Shown here: positions 16,814 to 26,019 of the stretch, in pieces
How positions within the stretch are numbered: the stretch's first letter is position 1
Layout of the letters: every line of letters begins with the position of its first letter
Assembly: GCA_963766995.1 (NCBI GenBank)
Contig: CAVYCE010000003.1
Span: forward strand, 1,116,001 to 1,180,000
Origin: Bog-473 sp963766995
Lineage (GTDB): Bacteria > Actinomycetota > Acidimicrobiia > Acidimicrobiales > RAAP-2
Reading direction: 5' to 3'
Length of the DNA stretch: 64,000 nt
Program-made: the position numbers and the translations under genes
Notes under the pieces: model-generated
Databases searched by the model: none
Told to the model about the DNA's origin: nothing
What the model saw: the letters and a program-made list of their open reading frames with translations, nothing else

Positions 16814-18055
16814 TCAGGCCGGGTCCCGCTGGATTGGGCAGGTCATGCAGCGCGGGCCACCACGGCCCCGGCCGAGTTCTTCACCGGCGATGGTGACGAC
16901 CTCGATACCGTGCTTGCGCAGCATCGTGTTGGTATTGACGTTGCGTTCGTAGCCGAAGACCACGCCGGGAGCGACGGCCAGGTAGTTCGTACCGTCGTCC
17001 CACTGCTCACGCTCGGCGGCGCGGACGTCTTCATCGGTGCGAAGGACAGTGATCTGGTCAACCTCAAGGGCTTCGGCCAACGAATGCCACAGATCTCCGT
17101 TCTGTGTGACGCTGAGGGTCGAGTCGCTCTGTCCTGGTGTCACCGTCCAGCTGCGCAGGTGCTCATCGAAATAGGGATAGAGCACGAACGTGGCCGTATC
17201 CACCATGCTCATCACGGTGTCGAGGTGCATGAAGGCGTGGCTCTTGGGCAGCTCGATGGCGATGACCCGATCGGCCTGATCGTGAGCGAACAACGATTTG
17301 GCCACAATTTCGACTGCCATCGGGGTAGTCCGCTCGCCCATACCGATCAGCACAGTGCGGTGCCCGATTACATGCACGTCGCCGCCTTCGATGGTGGCCG
17401 GCTGGTGCGGCGCATCGTCATCGCCGTAGTAGACGGTGAACTTGGCGTCGAACATGGGATGGAACCCGTAGATGGCCCGCGTGTGCAGGGTCTCGCGCTG
17501 ACGGGCCGGCTTGGCCATCGGGTGGATGGTCACCCCGTCGTAGATCCAGGCCGAGTTGTCGCGTTGGAAGAGGTGATTGGGCAGGGGGGTAAGGACGAAG
17601 TCGTCAATGCCCAACACGTCCCACTTGAGGCTGTGGGTTCCGGCCGGATGCAGGTCGGACTTGAGGATCCCGCCGATGAGGTATTCGGCCAACTTTGCAC
17701 CCTCGAGGTCTTCGAGCAGGCCTCGTACCGAGCCCACTAGCGAGGGTCCGAGGGTCTCCGGTGTGCACAGCCGATCGAGCACAAAGGCCCGCCCGTCTGG
17801 GATCTCGAGGGTCTCTGCCAGCAGTTCCCCGAAGTAGTGGACTTGCACCCCCTTGTCTCGCAGAGCCTGGGCGAAGGCGTCGTGTTCCTGTTGGGCTCTG
17901 GCCGTCCACATGACGTCGTCGAAGAGCAGCTCTTCGCAGTTCGACGGGGTCAGGCGGGAGAGCTCGAGTCCGGGCCGGTGGATGATGGCCTGGCGCAGCT
18001 GCCCCACTTCCGAACGGACGCCCAATAAGTTGGTGACTGTGATGGTGTGAGTCAT
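16814..18055 (-). CDS. arcA: Arginine deiminase
   Basis: A 413-residue enzyme that hydrolyses arginine to citrulline and ammonia. FDDVMWTARAQQEHD (about residues 45-59) and EGGDVHVIGHRTVLIGMGERTT are the substrate-binding and guanidine-binding signatures. The nucleophile is Cys403 in GPRCMTCPIQRD, with the catalytic His in HLDTVMSMVD. Length is normal for bacterial enzymes. The start overlaps the end of the antiporter gene (ATGA) and has AGAGGTG upstream. Ammonia from this reaction also raises internal pH. Confidence 0.95.
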   Translation of the reverse strand: MTHTITVTNLLGVRSEVGQLRQAIIHRPGLELSRLTPSNCEELLFDDVMWTARAQQEHDAFAQALRDKGVQVHYFGELLAETLEIPDGRAFVLDRLCTPETLGPSLVGSVRGLLEDLEGAKLAEYLIGGILKSDLHPAGTHSLKWDVLGIDDFVLTPLPNHLFQRDNSAWIYDGVTIHPMAKPARQRETLHTRAIYGFHPMFDAKFTVYYGDDDAPHQPATIEGGDVHVIGHRTVLIGMGERTTPMAVEIVAKSLFAHDQADRVIAIELPKSHAFMHLDTVMSMVDTATFVLYPYFDEHLRSWTVTPGQSDSTLSVTQNGDLWHSLAEALEVDQITVLRTDEDVRAAEREQWDDGTNYLAVAPGVVFGYERNVNTNTMLRKHGIEVVTIAGEELGRGRGGPRCMTCPIQRDPA

Positions 18056-19611
18056 GACTGCACCTCTTTCGAGTCGGTGAAGTTGGGGGCGATGATGGAG
18101 TTGCCGCCGAGGTCGCTGAGTTGCGCCGCGAGGGCAAGCTCTGGGTCAGTCAGGGCGGTGGCCGCATTGACCTGGTCGGTCCCGTCGTCGACGAAGTCGA
18201 CCGGCTCGGGCGCCTGGCCCAAGCGCTGGCGCCGGGCATTCAAGAAGGCGTAGAGGATGAGGCCGGCCAAGATGACGACCAGAGCCTGGTAGACGACCTG
18301 GTACCCACCAGCGAAGGTGACCCACATTGAGAACAGGACGCTGGCGCCGGCGACCGAGAGGTCTCGAGCTAGGCGCCACCCTTGCACCCGGCGGCGGCGG
18401 GACACCAGGTAGGTGAGCTGAGCCAGTGCCGACATGAAATATGGGATGGCGACCGTGACAACCGTGAGGTCGACCAGGTACGTGAAGACGGTTAAACCCG
18501 ACTTGCTGGTATAGGCAAACAGCATCAGAAGCGACGGGAGAGCCGTGCCGACCAAGATGCCGAACCAGGCCGTGCCTCTCTTGTCAGTCCAGGCAAAAGG
18601 CTTGGGAAATAGGCCGTCCTGGGCGACGGCCCGAGAGGTCTCGGTGACGATCAGGGTCCAGCCGTTGAGGGCGCCGATACCCGAGACCACTGCCACGCCG
18701 GCGATGAAGCGACCGGCCCAGGCGCTGTGGGGAAACATAGTGTCGAAGGCGTTGACGAACGGCGAGCCGGTGTGGATAAGAGTGTGGTGCGAGACCAGGC
18801 CCATGACCACCGCCGTCACCAGCACGTAGAGCCCGGCGCTGACGACGGTGCCGATGATCGAGGCTCGCCCGACGTTGCGACGAGGGTCTCGAACCCGCTT
18901 AGCCGTGACGGCGACCGCCTCCACGCCGATGAAGGCGAAGAGAGCGACGCCAGCTGCGATCCCGATGGCGCTGTAGAGGCTGCCGCCCGAAGCGTTGAAG
19001 GGACCGAAGTTGGCGTCTCTCACGAAGAACCATCCGGCCACGCCGACAAACAGCAGTGGCACGAACTTGAGGACGACAGTGACGTTCTGGAACCACGCCA
19101 TCTTGCGGACACCGGCCAAGTTGATGACGGCGGGGATCCACAGTCCGGTCAGTGCGATCACCCAGTTCTCCATGCCGCTCGGGTTGTGGAGGTTCAATAG
19201 GGCATCGACGTAAAAGACCCAGGACGACACGATGGCGGCGTTGCCCGCCCAAGCCTGGATCCAGTAGCACCAGCCGACCAGGTAGCCGGCGAAGTCTCCG
19301 AATTCGTGGCGGGAGTAGGCGTAGAGCCCGCCGTCGTTGTTTGGGATCCGCTTGGTCAACTGACCGAAGAGAACAGCCAACAGCATGGCGCCGACAGCGA
19401 CGACCGCTAGCACGGCGATGCCCATCGTTCCCGCGCCAGCGATAACGGCCGGCATGGTGAACACACCGGTGCCAACGATGCTGCCAATGACCAATCCGGT
19501 GGCCGAGGTGATGCCCAACGAGTGGGCCTTCTTCTCATTTCGGGGCGACAGCGCCGGTGGTGGTACTTCGGGCGAAGTCCCCGCCGGTGGGCGATCCGTG
19601 GTCAGTGTCAT
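18052..19611 (-). CDS. arcD: APC-family amino-acid antiporter, probably arginine/ornithine
   Basis: A 519-residue membrane protein with about 12-13 hydrophobic segments. The first contains the APC substrate-backbone loop GLVIGSIVGTGVFTMPAVI, and GVEAVAVTAKRVRDPRRNVGRA is the conserved helix 6 to loop region; the arrangement is of the ArcD/LysP-like basic amino acid/polyamine antiporter group. The ATG at 19611 was preferred over 19617 because GGAGGGAG then lies at a proper distance. First gene of arcD-arcA-arcB-arcC-usp; exchange of arginine for ornithine is inferred from this operon. Confidence 0.88.
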   Translation of the reverse strand: MTLTTDRPPAGTSPEVPPPALSPRNEKKAHSLGITSATGLVIGSIVGTGVFTMPAVIAGAGTMGIAVLAVVAVGAMLLAVLFGQLTKRIPNNDGGLYAYSRHEFGDFAGYLVGWCYWIQAWAGNAAIVSSWVFYVDALLNLHNPSGMENWVIALTGLWIPAVINLAGVRKMAWFQNVTVVLKFVPLLFVGVAGWFFVRDANFGPFNASGGSLYSAIGIAAGVALFAFIGVEAVAVTAKRVRDPRRNVGRASIIGTVVSAGLYVLVTAVVMGLVSHHTLIHTGSPFVNAFDTMFPHSAWAGRFIAGVAVVSGIGALNGWTLIVTETSRAVAQDGLFPKPFAWTDKRGTAWFGILVGTALPSLLMLFAYTSKSGLTVFTYLVDLTVVTVAIPYFMSALAQLTYLVSRRRRVQGWRLARDLSVAGASVLFSMWVTFAGGYQVVYQALVVILAGLILYAFLNARRQRLGQAPEPVDFVDDGTDQVNAATALTDPELALAAQLSDLGGNSIIAPNFTDSKEVQS

Positions 19612-19691
19612 TGCCATCTCCCTCCGGGCAACGAGCCTTCGCCCGGCTGCCGTAACGCTCAGGTGTTCACCTGGGCATGTCCTTTCCTTGC

Positions 19692-19756
19692 ACGGTAAAG
19701 AAAGGGGGAGAGGAGTTCATGGGGGCCTTGGTCCCATCAGGGGGGACCAAAGTCCC
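19692..19756 (-). promoter_or_regulatory. DevR-type promoter of the arc operon
   Basis: Two boxes 21 bp apart: GGGACCAAAGTCCC (19743-19756, 14 of 14 to GGGACYWWRGTCCC) and GGGGCCTTGGTCCC (19722-19735, 13 of 14). Exactly 24 nt after the second, on the minus strand, is TACCGT (19697-19692) as -10. The start of transcription would be near 19684 and the 5' leader about 73 nt, ending in GGAGGGAG before arcD. A third box at 19782 faces the other way. Confidence 0.75.
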
Positions 19757-19781
19757 GACCAACGCGAGCACCGCCAACGAA

Positions 19782-19825
19782 GGGACCAAGCTCCCTAGTA
19801 CAAGGTCACCGGATACCCGCACAAT
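19782..19825 (+). promoter_or_regulatory. DevR-type promoter, rightward, leaderless
   Basis: Box GGGACCAAGCTCCC (19782-19795, 13 of 14), 24 nt, then -10 CACAAT (19820-19825), then 7 nt to the ATG at 19833. The geometry equals that of the promoters at 22188, 24843 and 25969. It shares the array with the arc promoter (39 bp from the 19743 box). Confidence 0.75.
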
Positions 19826-19832
19826 GTTGGCT

Positions 19833-20156
19833 ATGAGCATGTACGTGGACATTCTGGCGAGCTCACTCGACAGCTGGGTGGACGAGCTGACCGGCACCGC
19901 GTTGGTCGACTACGCCCTGGTCTGCCGGGCTGAGATGCTGGGCGCTGGACCTCATCGCGGCGACACGGCCTATGCCTCACTGGCCGCTGAAATCGCCTAC
20001 GACCGTGCGCTCATAAAGCTGTGCGAGACCAACGGTGTTGCAGTGCAGGCAACCAGCTTCGACTTCCCCCGCCAAGAGCGGGCCCGACTTGAGCGCGAGT
20101 TGGCTGTCGCCGGGATCGACCTGGCCGCGCTGGCCCGTCGTCGAAGCGACTCCTAG
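19833..20156 (+). CDS. Uncharacterised alpha-helical protein of the DevR island
   Basis: A 107-residue, mostly helical protein without membrane segments, beginning MSMYVDILASSLDSWVDELTG and ending in an Arg-rich tail (LAALARRRSDS). I do not recognise a family. The start at 19833 fits a leaderless mRNA 7 nt after CACAAT; 19824 and 19839 are alternatives. Its end overlaps the end of the convergent devR gene by 4 bp, so antisense interference between the two is possible. Its place directly under a DevR-type promoter and tail-to-tail with devR suggests it belongs to the same response. Confidence 0.65.
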   Translation: MSMYVDILASSLDSWVDELTGTALVDYALVCRAEMLGAGPHRGDTAYASLAAEIAYDRALIKLCETNGVAVQATSFDFPRQERARLERELAVAGIDLAALARRRSDS

Positions 20157-20803
20157 AGCGGAGTCGCTTCGCCGGACCTGAGCTTGGTGGCGTAGATGGC
20201 GGCTTCGGTCCGTGAGTTCATCTTCAACTTGGCGAACAGGCTCGAATTGTAGTTCTTGACCGTCTTCTCTGACAGGAACATCGCCTCCGCGATTTGACGA
20301 TTGGTGAGTCCATCGGCGATGAGATCCAAGAGGCGAGCCTCCTGAGGAGACAGCGACTTGAGTTCAGGGTTGGTCTTGGGAGGATTGGAGATCCGCTCGA
20401 CCACTCGAGACACCGCTCGTGGGTCCATCAGCGATGCGCCGCCAGCGACTTTTTTTACATCCTCGATCAGATCCCTGGCCTTGACCTGCTTGAGCACGTA
20501 CCCGGCAGCCCCGGCCATGACTGAGGCGTAGAGGGCTTCGTCGTCGGCGTAGCTGGTGAGCATCAAGCACACCAGCTCGGGCATGAGGGAGCGGACATCG
20601 CGGCAGACCTCAATCCCGTTGCCGTCCTCAAGTCGCACGTCGAGAATGGCGACGTCGGGTTTGGCCAGGGGAATTCGGGTCAGGGCCTCCTCGGCCGTAG
20701 ATGCCTCTCCGACGACTTCGATCTCCTCATCGCCTTCGAGGAGGCTGCGGATGCCCTCCCGCACCAGCTCGTGATCGTCAAGGAGGAAGACGCGGATGCC
20801 CAT
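20153..20803 (-). CDS. devR: DevR/DosR-like NarL-family response regulator
   Basis: A 216-residue regulator. The receiver domain (1-120) has the acidic pocket DD at 9-10, phospho-acceptor Asp55 in AILDVRLEDGNGIEVCRD, the Thr/Ser position in LMLTSY and Lys109 in YVLKQVK. The LuxR/NarL-type helix-turn-helix is at about 150-210, with LTNRQIAEAMFLSEKTVKNY, almost word for word the DosR recognition region including the Lys and Asn residues that touch the DNA. Length equals that of DosR (217). The true start is 20803, not the longer reading; CACAAT (20815-20810) lies 6 nt before it, so the mRNA may be leaderless. The DosR-type boxes around it are its likely sites; none is seen at its own promoter. 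Confidence 0.93.
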   Translation of the reverse strand: MGIRVFLLDDHELVREGIRSLLEGDEEIEVVGEASTAEEALTRIPLAKPDVAILDVRLEDGNGIEVCRDVRSLMPELVCLMLTSYADDEALYASVMAGAAGYVLKQVKARDLIEDVKKVAGGASLMDPRAVSRVVERISNPPKTNPELKSLSPQEARLLDLIADGLTNRQIAEAMFLSEKTVKNYNSSLFAKLKMNSRTEAAIYATKLRSGEATPL

Positions 20804-20893
20804 GCCCCCATTGTGCCAGCCCGGCCCGGCCACGCACTCTTCCGCACTCCACGTGCCCAGTGCCGGACCGTCACCTCTAGGTACCATCGAGGC
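20804..20893. promoter_or_regulatory. Divergent devR-devS promoter gap
   Basis: The 90-bp gap has a -10-like CACAAT for devR (minus strand, 20815-20810, 6 nt before the ATG) and TACCAT for devS (plus strand, 20882-20887, 6 nt before the ATG). Both would give leaderless transcripts. No box near GGGACYWWRGTCCC is present, so the two regulators seem to be expressed constitutively rather than by DevR feedback. Confidence 0.55.
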
Positions 20894-22024
20894 ATGCCGT
20901 ACAAGCGCGTCGAGGACCCGGTCAAGCTCAGGCGTCTGATGGACGCTGTCCTGATGATCGAGGCCGACATCGACCTCCCGGTCCTTTTGCGGCACATCGT
21001 CGAAGAAGCCTGCGAGCTGGTGGGCGCCCGCTATGGAGCCCTAGGTGTGCTCAATGAAGAGCGCAGCAGTCTCGAGCAGTTCCTCACTGTTGGGCTCAGC
21101 GATCACGAGGAGCACACAATCGGCCAACGGCCGACCGGGCGCGGTGTGCTCGGCCTGCTGATTACCGACCCCAAACCGCTTCGACTCGACGATCTGGGCA
21201 CCCATCCCGACAGCTATGGATTCCCGGCGAACCACCCGCCCATGACGAGCTTCCTCGGCGTGCCAATACGGGTACGCCAAAACGACGAGGTGTACGGCAA
21301 CCTCTACCTGACCGACAAGATTGGGGCCGACATCTTCAGCGATGAGGACGAAGCCTTGGCTGAGGCGCTCGCTCTGGCCGCCGGTATCGCCATCGAGAAC
21401 ACCCGGCTTCACGACCGGGTACGCGTCCTCAGTGTGCTCGACGACCGAGAGCGTATCGGCCGAGACCTCCACGACCGGGTCGTCCAGCGCCTCTTTGCCC
21501 TCGGTATGGGGCTCCAGGCGGCCAAACGACTGCCTGAACTTCCCCTAATGGTCGATCGAATTGACCGCGCTATCGACGACGTGGACGCCACGATCAATGA
21601 GATCCGCACCACCATCTTCGAACTCGGCGACACCTCGATCATCGGCGGGTTGCGGCAAGGCATCCTCGCGCTGGCCAACGAGCTTGCGCCCTCCCTCGGT
21701 TCTCGACCCGAAGTCACCTTTGGCGGCGAAGTCGACAATCGGGTGCCTCAGCAAGTAGCTGACCATCTCTTGGCGGTGGTGCGCGAGTCACTGACCAACG
21801 CAGGCAAGTACGCCCACGCCAACCGCTTCGTCGTCACACTCATCGTCGGCGACGATCTCGTCCTCGAGGTAATCGATGACGGCGTTGGCGTCGATCCGGC
21901 AACGCAGGGTCAGGGTCTCGGGTTGACCAACATGCGCAACCGGGCCGAGAAGCTCGGCGGCACCTTTGAGATCCAACCAGCCGCCGCCGGTGGTACTCGG
22001 GTCACCTGGCGTGTTCCCCTTTAG
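20894..22024 (+). CDS. devS: DevS-like sensor histidine kinase with a single GAF domain
   Basis: A 376-residue soluble kinase. One GAF domain spans about residues 25-172 (LPVLLRHIVEEACELVGARYGALGVL ... IENTRLHDR) and carries the SYGFPANHPPM loop (His114) known from DevS/DosT-type GAF domains. The HisKA_3 dimerisation helix has RIGRDLHDRVVQRLF, phospho-acceptor His193. The HATPase domain has ESLTNAGKYAHA (N box), DDGVGVD and GLGLTNMRNRAEKLGG. Mycobacterial DevS and DosT have two GAFs, the first binding haem; here one is missing. Whether His114 corresponds to the haem ligand needs a structural alignment. Start 20894 was chosen over 20771 because the upstream frame overlaps devR. It is divergent from devR. 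Confidence 0.92.
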   Translation: MPYKRVEDPVKLRRLMDAVLMIEADIDLPVLLRHIVEEACELVGARYGALGVLNEERSSLEQFLTVGLSDHEEHTIGQRPTGRGVLGLLITDPKPLRLDDLGTHPDSYGFPANHPPMTSFLGVPIRVRQNDEVYGNLYLTDKIGADIFSDEDEALAEALALAAGIAIENTRLHDRVRVLSVLDDRERIGRDLHDRVVQRLFALGMGLQAAKRLPELPLMVDRIDRAIDDVDATINEIRTTIFELGDTSIIGGLRQGILALANELAPSLGSRPEVTFGGEVDNRVPQQVADHLLAVVRESLTNAGKYAHANRFVVTLIVGDDLVLEVIDDGVGVDPATQGQGLGLTNMRNRAEKLGGTFEIQPAAAGGTRVTWRVPL

Positions 22025-22165
22025 GCTGCCGGCGACGAACCCGCCAACGAACCTCCCGTTAGTCGCATGGTGATGGTCAACAACCACTCATCGAAACGAC
22101 TCTTCTCACCACCCGTAAGGGCCTACGGGCATATCCGTCAGCCAGTCCCACTACCTCGCATGAAT

Positions 22166-22231
22166 GGGACCGATTACCCCAAGACCGAGGACCTTGGTCC
22201 CTAGGTCCAGCGGTGCCTCCTCAGGCACGAT
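22166..22231 (+). promoter_or_regulatory. DevR-type promoter of the Usp-GNAT-deacetylase-Usp operon
   Basis: Main box AGGACCTTGGTCCC (22188-22201, 13 of 14), preceded 22 bp upstream by a weak one (22166-22179, GGGACC then CCC, 10 of 14). After 24 nt comes -10 CACGAT (22226-22231), then 7 nt to the ATG at 22239. A small hairpin GTGCCT/AGGCAC lies between box and -10. Confidence 0.75.
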
Positions 22232-22238
22232 GGATCAC

Positions 22239-22691
22239 ATGACGACCACTGCGAATCATCCCACCACAACGGAGTCGACCGGAGAGCTCAGGGTCGTGGT
22301 CGGCGTCGACGGCTCACCGTGTGCTGAGCGGGCCCTGCTCCTGGCCGCCTACGAGGCTGGCCTACGAGGCGCGTTACTCCATGTGGTCAGCGCCTATGAG
22401 ATCCCGCCTTCGGCCGGCTGGGTGGTGGTCCCGCTCGGCCCCTTCGAGGAGAGTGCGGCTGCCATCGTCAGCGAGTCGCTGACCAAGGTCCACGAGCACT
22501 ACCCCGAGCTCGTCACCAAGGGTGAGCACCGCCACGGATTCGCCGGCGCCGTACTTGTCAAAGCAGCCAAGGGCGCAACGCTTCTTGTGGTTGGTTCCCG
22601 CGGCCACTCTGAGCTCACGGACCTACTGATCGGCTCAGTGTCAGAGCACTGCGTGCATCACGTCACCTGCCCGACCCTCGTTGTTCACTGA
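22239..22691 (+). CDS. Universal stress protein
   Basis: A 150-residue Usp. ELRVVVGVDGSPCAERALLLAA is the first strand and nucleotide loop; GSRGHSELTDLLIGSVSEHC (G-x2-G-x9-G-S) the ATP-binding signature. The ATG at 22239 fits a leaderless mRNA from the DevR-type promoter; an ATG three codons upstream (22230) is the alternative. Its stop overlaps the start of the acetyltransferase gene (TGATG), so it is translationally coupled. A short basic linker of poorly ordered Thr-rich sequence precedes the domain. Confidence 0.9.
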   Translation: MTTTANHPTTTESTGELRVVVGVDGSPCAERALLLAAYEAGLRGALLHVVSAYEIPPSAGWVVVPLGPFEESAAAIVSESLTKVHEHYPELVTKGEHRHGFAGAVLVKAAKGATLLVVGSRGHSELTDLLIGSVSEHCVHHVTCPTLVVH

Positions 22692-23310
22692 TGGCCATGA
22701 CCACCGCTGCTCCGATACCGACCGATCGAGATGTGCCGCCGAATTATCCGGCCGCTCTTGAGCGCACCGTGGTATCAGAAGGAGATCTGCACTACCGCAT
22801 TCGGCCGATCCGCCCCGACGACGCTGAACGGCTCACCGCCTTCCATAACCACCTGTCGCCTCACAGCTGCTATTTGCGGTTCTTCTCCTACCACCCCAAC
22901 CTTTCGGCGGCCGAGGTCGAGCGCTTCAGCTGCGTGGACTACCTCGACCGACTAGCCCTGGTGGCCGAGCTCGACGGCACCCTGATTGCGGTGGCCCGCT
23001 ATGACCGCCACGAAGGCAGCGCCGAGGCCGAAGTCGCCTTCGTGGTGGCTGACGACTACCAGCATCACGGGATCGGGTCGCTCCTGCTCGATGAACTGGT
23101 CCTGGCTGCCCGTGAACAGGGCATCACCACGTTCTTGGCCGACACTTTGTCGGAGAACAAGACGATGCTCGGCGTTTTTCGCCACGCCGGATTCGATGTG
23201 GAGACCAACACCGAATGGGGCACGGTCTATTTGCGCTTCAACATCTTGCCCACCGACTCGTACCTCAAAGCCCTGGCTGGTCGGGAACAATCCCGCCAAA
23301 TCCTCCCTCG

Positions 23311-24386
<1,076 letters not shown>

Positions 24387-24393
<7 letters not shown>

Positions 24394-24809
24394 AGGCCCT
24401 GGTGACGATCGGGGTTGGCTACGACGGCTCAGTTGACTCGGTGACCGCACTGCGGTGGGCGGCCCGTCTGGCCAGCCAGTGCCAGGCCCGCCTCAAGGTG
24501 CTCCATGCCGTCGGCATGCTCGAACACGCTGGCCTGAGCTCAACGGGAAGCCCGCACCAAGACGATGTCACCGACATCGTGCAGAACGAAGGTCTCGATC
24601 GCCGCCAGCTCGAGTGGGCGCTGGCCGACGGCGACCCATGCTCCGCACTGCTCCGGCTGGCGGACGCACCGAGCCCAGTCGACCTCTTGGTCGTCGGCTC
24701 ACGAGGAGCTGGCCAACACACAGGGACCGTGCTCGGAAGCACCAGCCTTGAGCTGGTCGAGCATTCGCGAGTGCCTGTGGTGGTCGTGCCGAGTGCGGCG
24801 CGCTCTTAG
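24387..24809 (+). CDS. Universal stress protein, small
   Basis: A 140-residue Usp. Starts at GTG 24387, overlapping the deacetylase stop by 7 nt, so it is coupled. It has GVGYDGSVDSVTALRWAARLA at the N-terminus and GSRGAGQHTGTVLGSTSLELVEHSRVPVVVVP at the C-terminus, a full ATP-binding signature. It is the last gene of the operon that begins at 22239 and the third Usp in the island. Confidence 0.88.
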
Positions 24810-24821
24810 GTGAAGCCCGAA

Positions 24822-24886
24822 GTGACCAAGGTCCACCTCGCAAGGACGTTGGTCCCTACAACCCGGCACCGGTCATCAACGACGAT
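24822..24886 (+). promoter_or_regulatory. DevR-type promoter of the PPOX gene
   Basis: Two boxes 21 bp apart: GTGACCAAGGTCCA (24822-24835, 12 of 14) and AGGACGTTGGTCCC (24843-24856, 12 of 14). After 24 nt comes -10 GACGAT (24881-24886) and 6 nt later the ATG at 24893. The stretch from -10 to start resembles that of the Usp promoter at 22226. Confidence 0.72.
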
Positions 24887-24892
24887 GGAGCC

Positions 24893-25366
24893 ATGACCAC
24901 GACCGACGTTTCCGAGCACACCTCGTGCCACCTGGAAGCCCTCAGCCGCGAAGAGTGCGTACTGCGCCTTCAGGCTCAGGGCGTCGGCCGGGTCAGCGTC
25001 GTTCGGGTCGACCGTCCCGCAATCTACCCGGTCAACTACATCGTCGACGGGGACAGCATTGTGTTTCGCACCCGACGGGGCAGTGATCTGTTCGCCAACT
25101 CCTTCGACGCACCCGCCGCGTTTGAGATTGATGGCACCGACGGCATGTACCACGAGGGATGGAGCGTGCTCGTGGTGGGCCGGGCCTCCCACATCCACAA
25201 CCCGTCTGAGATCGCCCGGCTCCACGCAGCTCGGCTCAGTCCGTGGGCCGGCCCGAGCCGTGACAGTTTCATAAAGATCGAGCTCGAAGAGGTCACTGGC
25301 CGCCACATCCACCACCGCGCTTCGAGTACCGCCGAGAGCAACAGCGCAGAGGGCGCCGCGCTATGA
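24893..25366 (+). CDS. PPOX-family flavin split-barrel protein
   Basis: A 157-residue protein of the pyridoxamine-phosphate-oxidase-like family. HLEALSREECVLRLQAQGVGRVSVVRVDRPAIYPVNYIVDGDSIVFRTRRGSDL contains the usual Arg-Val core strand and the flavin-phosphate-binding FRTRRGS (about residues 60-66). The DosR regulon of Mycobacterium tuberculosis has proteins of the same family (for example Rv0080). The mRNA is probably leaderless. The stop overlaps the next gene by 4 nt (ATGA). Substrate and cofactor (FMN or F420) are unknown. Confidence 0.85.
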   Translation: MTTTDVSEHTSCHLEALSREECVLRLQAQGVGRVSVVRVDRPAIYPVNYIVDGDSIVFRTRRGSDLFANSFDAPAAFEIDGTDGMYHEGWSVLVVGRASHIHNPSEIARLHAARLSPWAGPSRDSFIKIELEEVTGRHIHHRASSTAESNSAEGAAL

Positions 25367-25953
25367 CGACTTTGAACACGACGACCGGGGAGCACTTGAC
25401 TCCGAAAGCCCAACCGGTGACTCAACCTCCGCCCGCCGTGCCGCCTGCCGCCATGCCACCCATCGCCCTGGCCGACCCACTGGCCGAGATCGATGACGTG
25501 ATTGGCGAGTGGACGGACCATCGACAAGCCTTCGCCCAGCGCCAAGCTGAAGCTCGAGCAGCTCGCCTGCAGTTCGAACGCGATGGCGATGTTCTAGCCA
25601 CCAACGTCATACGTCCAACTCTTGTCGCGCTTGTTGCACGGCTCAGGACTGACGGCGGCGATGGGCGGATTGACGAGCGCCCACGCGACGACCGGCACTC
25701 GTACCGACTGACGCTGTGGATGTCGCTTGAGGGTTCCATCGCCGATCCACGGCAGGACCGCAATCCCTATCTCCAACTGGACCTTGATGTACCCAACCGA
25801 CGGTTCAACGTGTGGGAAGGCGACATGTGGGAGAAGCAGGGGTCGAGCCGCGACTCGACCCCTTGGCGTCTCGATGAGATCACGGTCGAGGCAGTGACGC
25901 ACCGAGCCATTGCCATCTTGGAGCGTGCCGCAAGTCACGACGTGATTGCCTAG
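25363..25953 (+). CDS. Uncharacterised protein coupled to the PPOX gene
   Basis: A 196-residue soluble protein. The first 35 residues are low-complexity Pro/Ala-rich, followed by a helix (about 45-75, ADPLAEIDDVIGEWTDHRQAFAQRQAEARAARLQFE) and a beta-rich part with YRLTLWMSLEGSI and RRFNVWEGDMWEKQGSS. I do not recognise a family. The ATG overlaps the PPOX stop codon, so the two are made together under the DevR-type promoter. Confidence 0.7.
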   Translation: MTTLNTTTGEHLTPKAQPVTQPPPAVPPAAMPPIALADPLAEIDDVIGEWTDHRQAFAQRQAEARAARLQFERDGDVLATNVIRPTLVALVARLRTDGGDGRIDERPRDDRHSYRLTLWMSLEGSIADPRQDRNPYLQLDLDVPNRRFNVWEGDMWEKQGSSRDSTPWRLDEITVEAVTHRAIAILERAASHDVIA

Positions 25954-25968
25954 AACCTCACGGCATTC

Positions 25969-26012
25969 GGGACCAAAGTCCCGATGACTCGGTGCCTGAG
26001 GTCGTGCACACT
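25969..26012 (+). promoter_or_regulatory. DevR-type promoter with no gene behind it
   Basis: The best box in the window: TTCGGGACCAAAGTCCCGAT, whose core 25969-25982 matches GGGACYWWRGTCCC at all 14 positions. 24 nt later is -10 CACACT (26007-26012), predicting a start at about 26020. No open reading frame of note follows before a strong hairpin at 26052-26087. Confidence 0.72.
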
Positions 26013-26019
26013 GAAAACA

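Noticed and set aside
16316..17740. 474-codon plus frame opposite arcA/arcB
   Set aside because: Runs across two complete arginine-pathway genes; no recognisable domains.
20804..20893. DevR box at the devR-devS gap
   Set aside because: Searched by eye for GGGACYWWRGTCCC; nothing close.
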